Below are positions 48,589 through 48,802 of a stretch of 48,802 nucleotides of DNA, in pieces. This DNA is from Candidatus Sabulitectum sp. Its GTDB lineage: Bacteria; Fermentibacterota; Fermentibacteria; Fermentibacterales; JCC-6. How positions within the stretch are numbered: the stretch's first letter is position 1; the number at the start of each line of letters is the position of its first letter. Made by a program: the position numbers and the translations under genes. The stretch covers positions 1 to 48,802 of the forward strand of contig JAGLOJ010000022.1 in assembly GCA_023139045.1 (NCBI GenBank). The letters are read 5' to 3'. The notes under the pieces are model-generated. The model was not told the DNA's origin and ran no database searches. It saw nothing but the letters and a program-made list of their open reading frames with translations.

Positions 48589-48802
48589 TTTTCTCCAACA
48601 AAAAGTTGAGTATTTATCTTATGCCGCAACTCGATTCCCAGATGGGAAACTGGATTTGCTGCAACTTCTGCCTAAGAACGCGACCGAGAACACTGCATCG
48701 GCATCAGCAACCACACGAACGACTATAATTCACGCTAATTTTCTTTAAATCCAGAGGGGGGTTCTACTAGTACTCTGTCAAGCAATAGCTGTCGTATTCT
48801 GC
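48589..48802. other. terminal 214-base region
   Basis: It lies upstream of the SDR gene at the right edge. A 14-base palindrome TTCCCA-GA-TGGGAA (48635-48648) could be an operator. No gene is recognised. Confidence 0.3.

Noticed and set aside
1-48802. CRISPR arrays, tRNA, rRNA and insertion sequences
   Set aside because: No regularly spaced repeats, cloverleaf, ribosomal core sequence or transposase was seen on either strand.

Overview
The window looks like chromosomal DNA of a Gram-negative (diderm) bacterium, probably from a little-studied anaerobic lineage. The evidence is outer-membrane beta-barrel proteins, a Wza/Wzz-type capsule or O-antigen export pair, several lipoprotein signals, and two secreted beta-propeller proteins ending in a FlgD-like/T9SS-like domain. 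Such propellers are common in FCB-type candidate phyla (for example Fermentibacteria-like genomes), but that placement is inference. Many genes start with GTG or TTG, genes overlap heavily, and no rRNA, tRNA, CRISPR array or insertion sequence was recognised.

Layout. 1-1.66 kb: an acidic lipoprotein with repeated PPC-like domains. 1.7-7.9 kb (minus): an eIF2B/MtnA-like protein coupled to addB and addA, which encode a double-strand-break helicase-nuclease. 7.9-13.25 kb (plus): a hypothetical protein, GDP-mannose 4,6-dehydratase, a DUF1015 protein, a small lipoprotein, a membrane thioredoxin-fold protein without CxxC, and ATP sulfurylase; then a GNAT acetyltransferase. 14.0-19.2 kb (minus): an Omp85-like barrel protein, an SppA peptidase with an extra N-terminal barrel-like domain, and a DUF1846 protein.

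19.36-38.33 kb (plus) is the dominant feature: sixteen genes, nearly all overlapping or a few bases apart, forming one apparent surface-polysaccharide operon. It holds glycosyltransferases, a FemAB/GNAT-like ligase, two Wzx-type flippases, nucleotide-sugar enzymes (RmlA, RmlB, UDP-glucuronate decarboxylase, an Rmd-like reductase), Wza and Wzz homologues, a MurB, and the two secreted propeller proteins. The Rmd-like gene could complete the GDP-6-deoxyhexose route begun by the distant gmd.

38.4-41.2 kb (minus): a YcgR/YcgQ-like permease pair with three small Cys- or His-containing membrane or exported proteins, probably metal or metalloid related. 41.3-45.0 kb (minus): a cobalamin riboswitch with an intrinsic terminator controls a TrpD-like phosphoribosyltransferase, a 67-residue unknown protein and a striking fusion of a zinc-dependent alcohol dehydrogenase to CobT. 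This is the best candidate for an undescribed system, plausibly concerned with the lower ligand of a cobamide. 45.4-48.6 kb: a porin-like gene behind a palindromic operator, an HldD-like sugar epimerase and a short-chain dehydrogenase.
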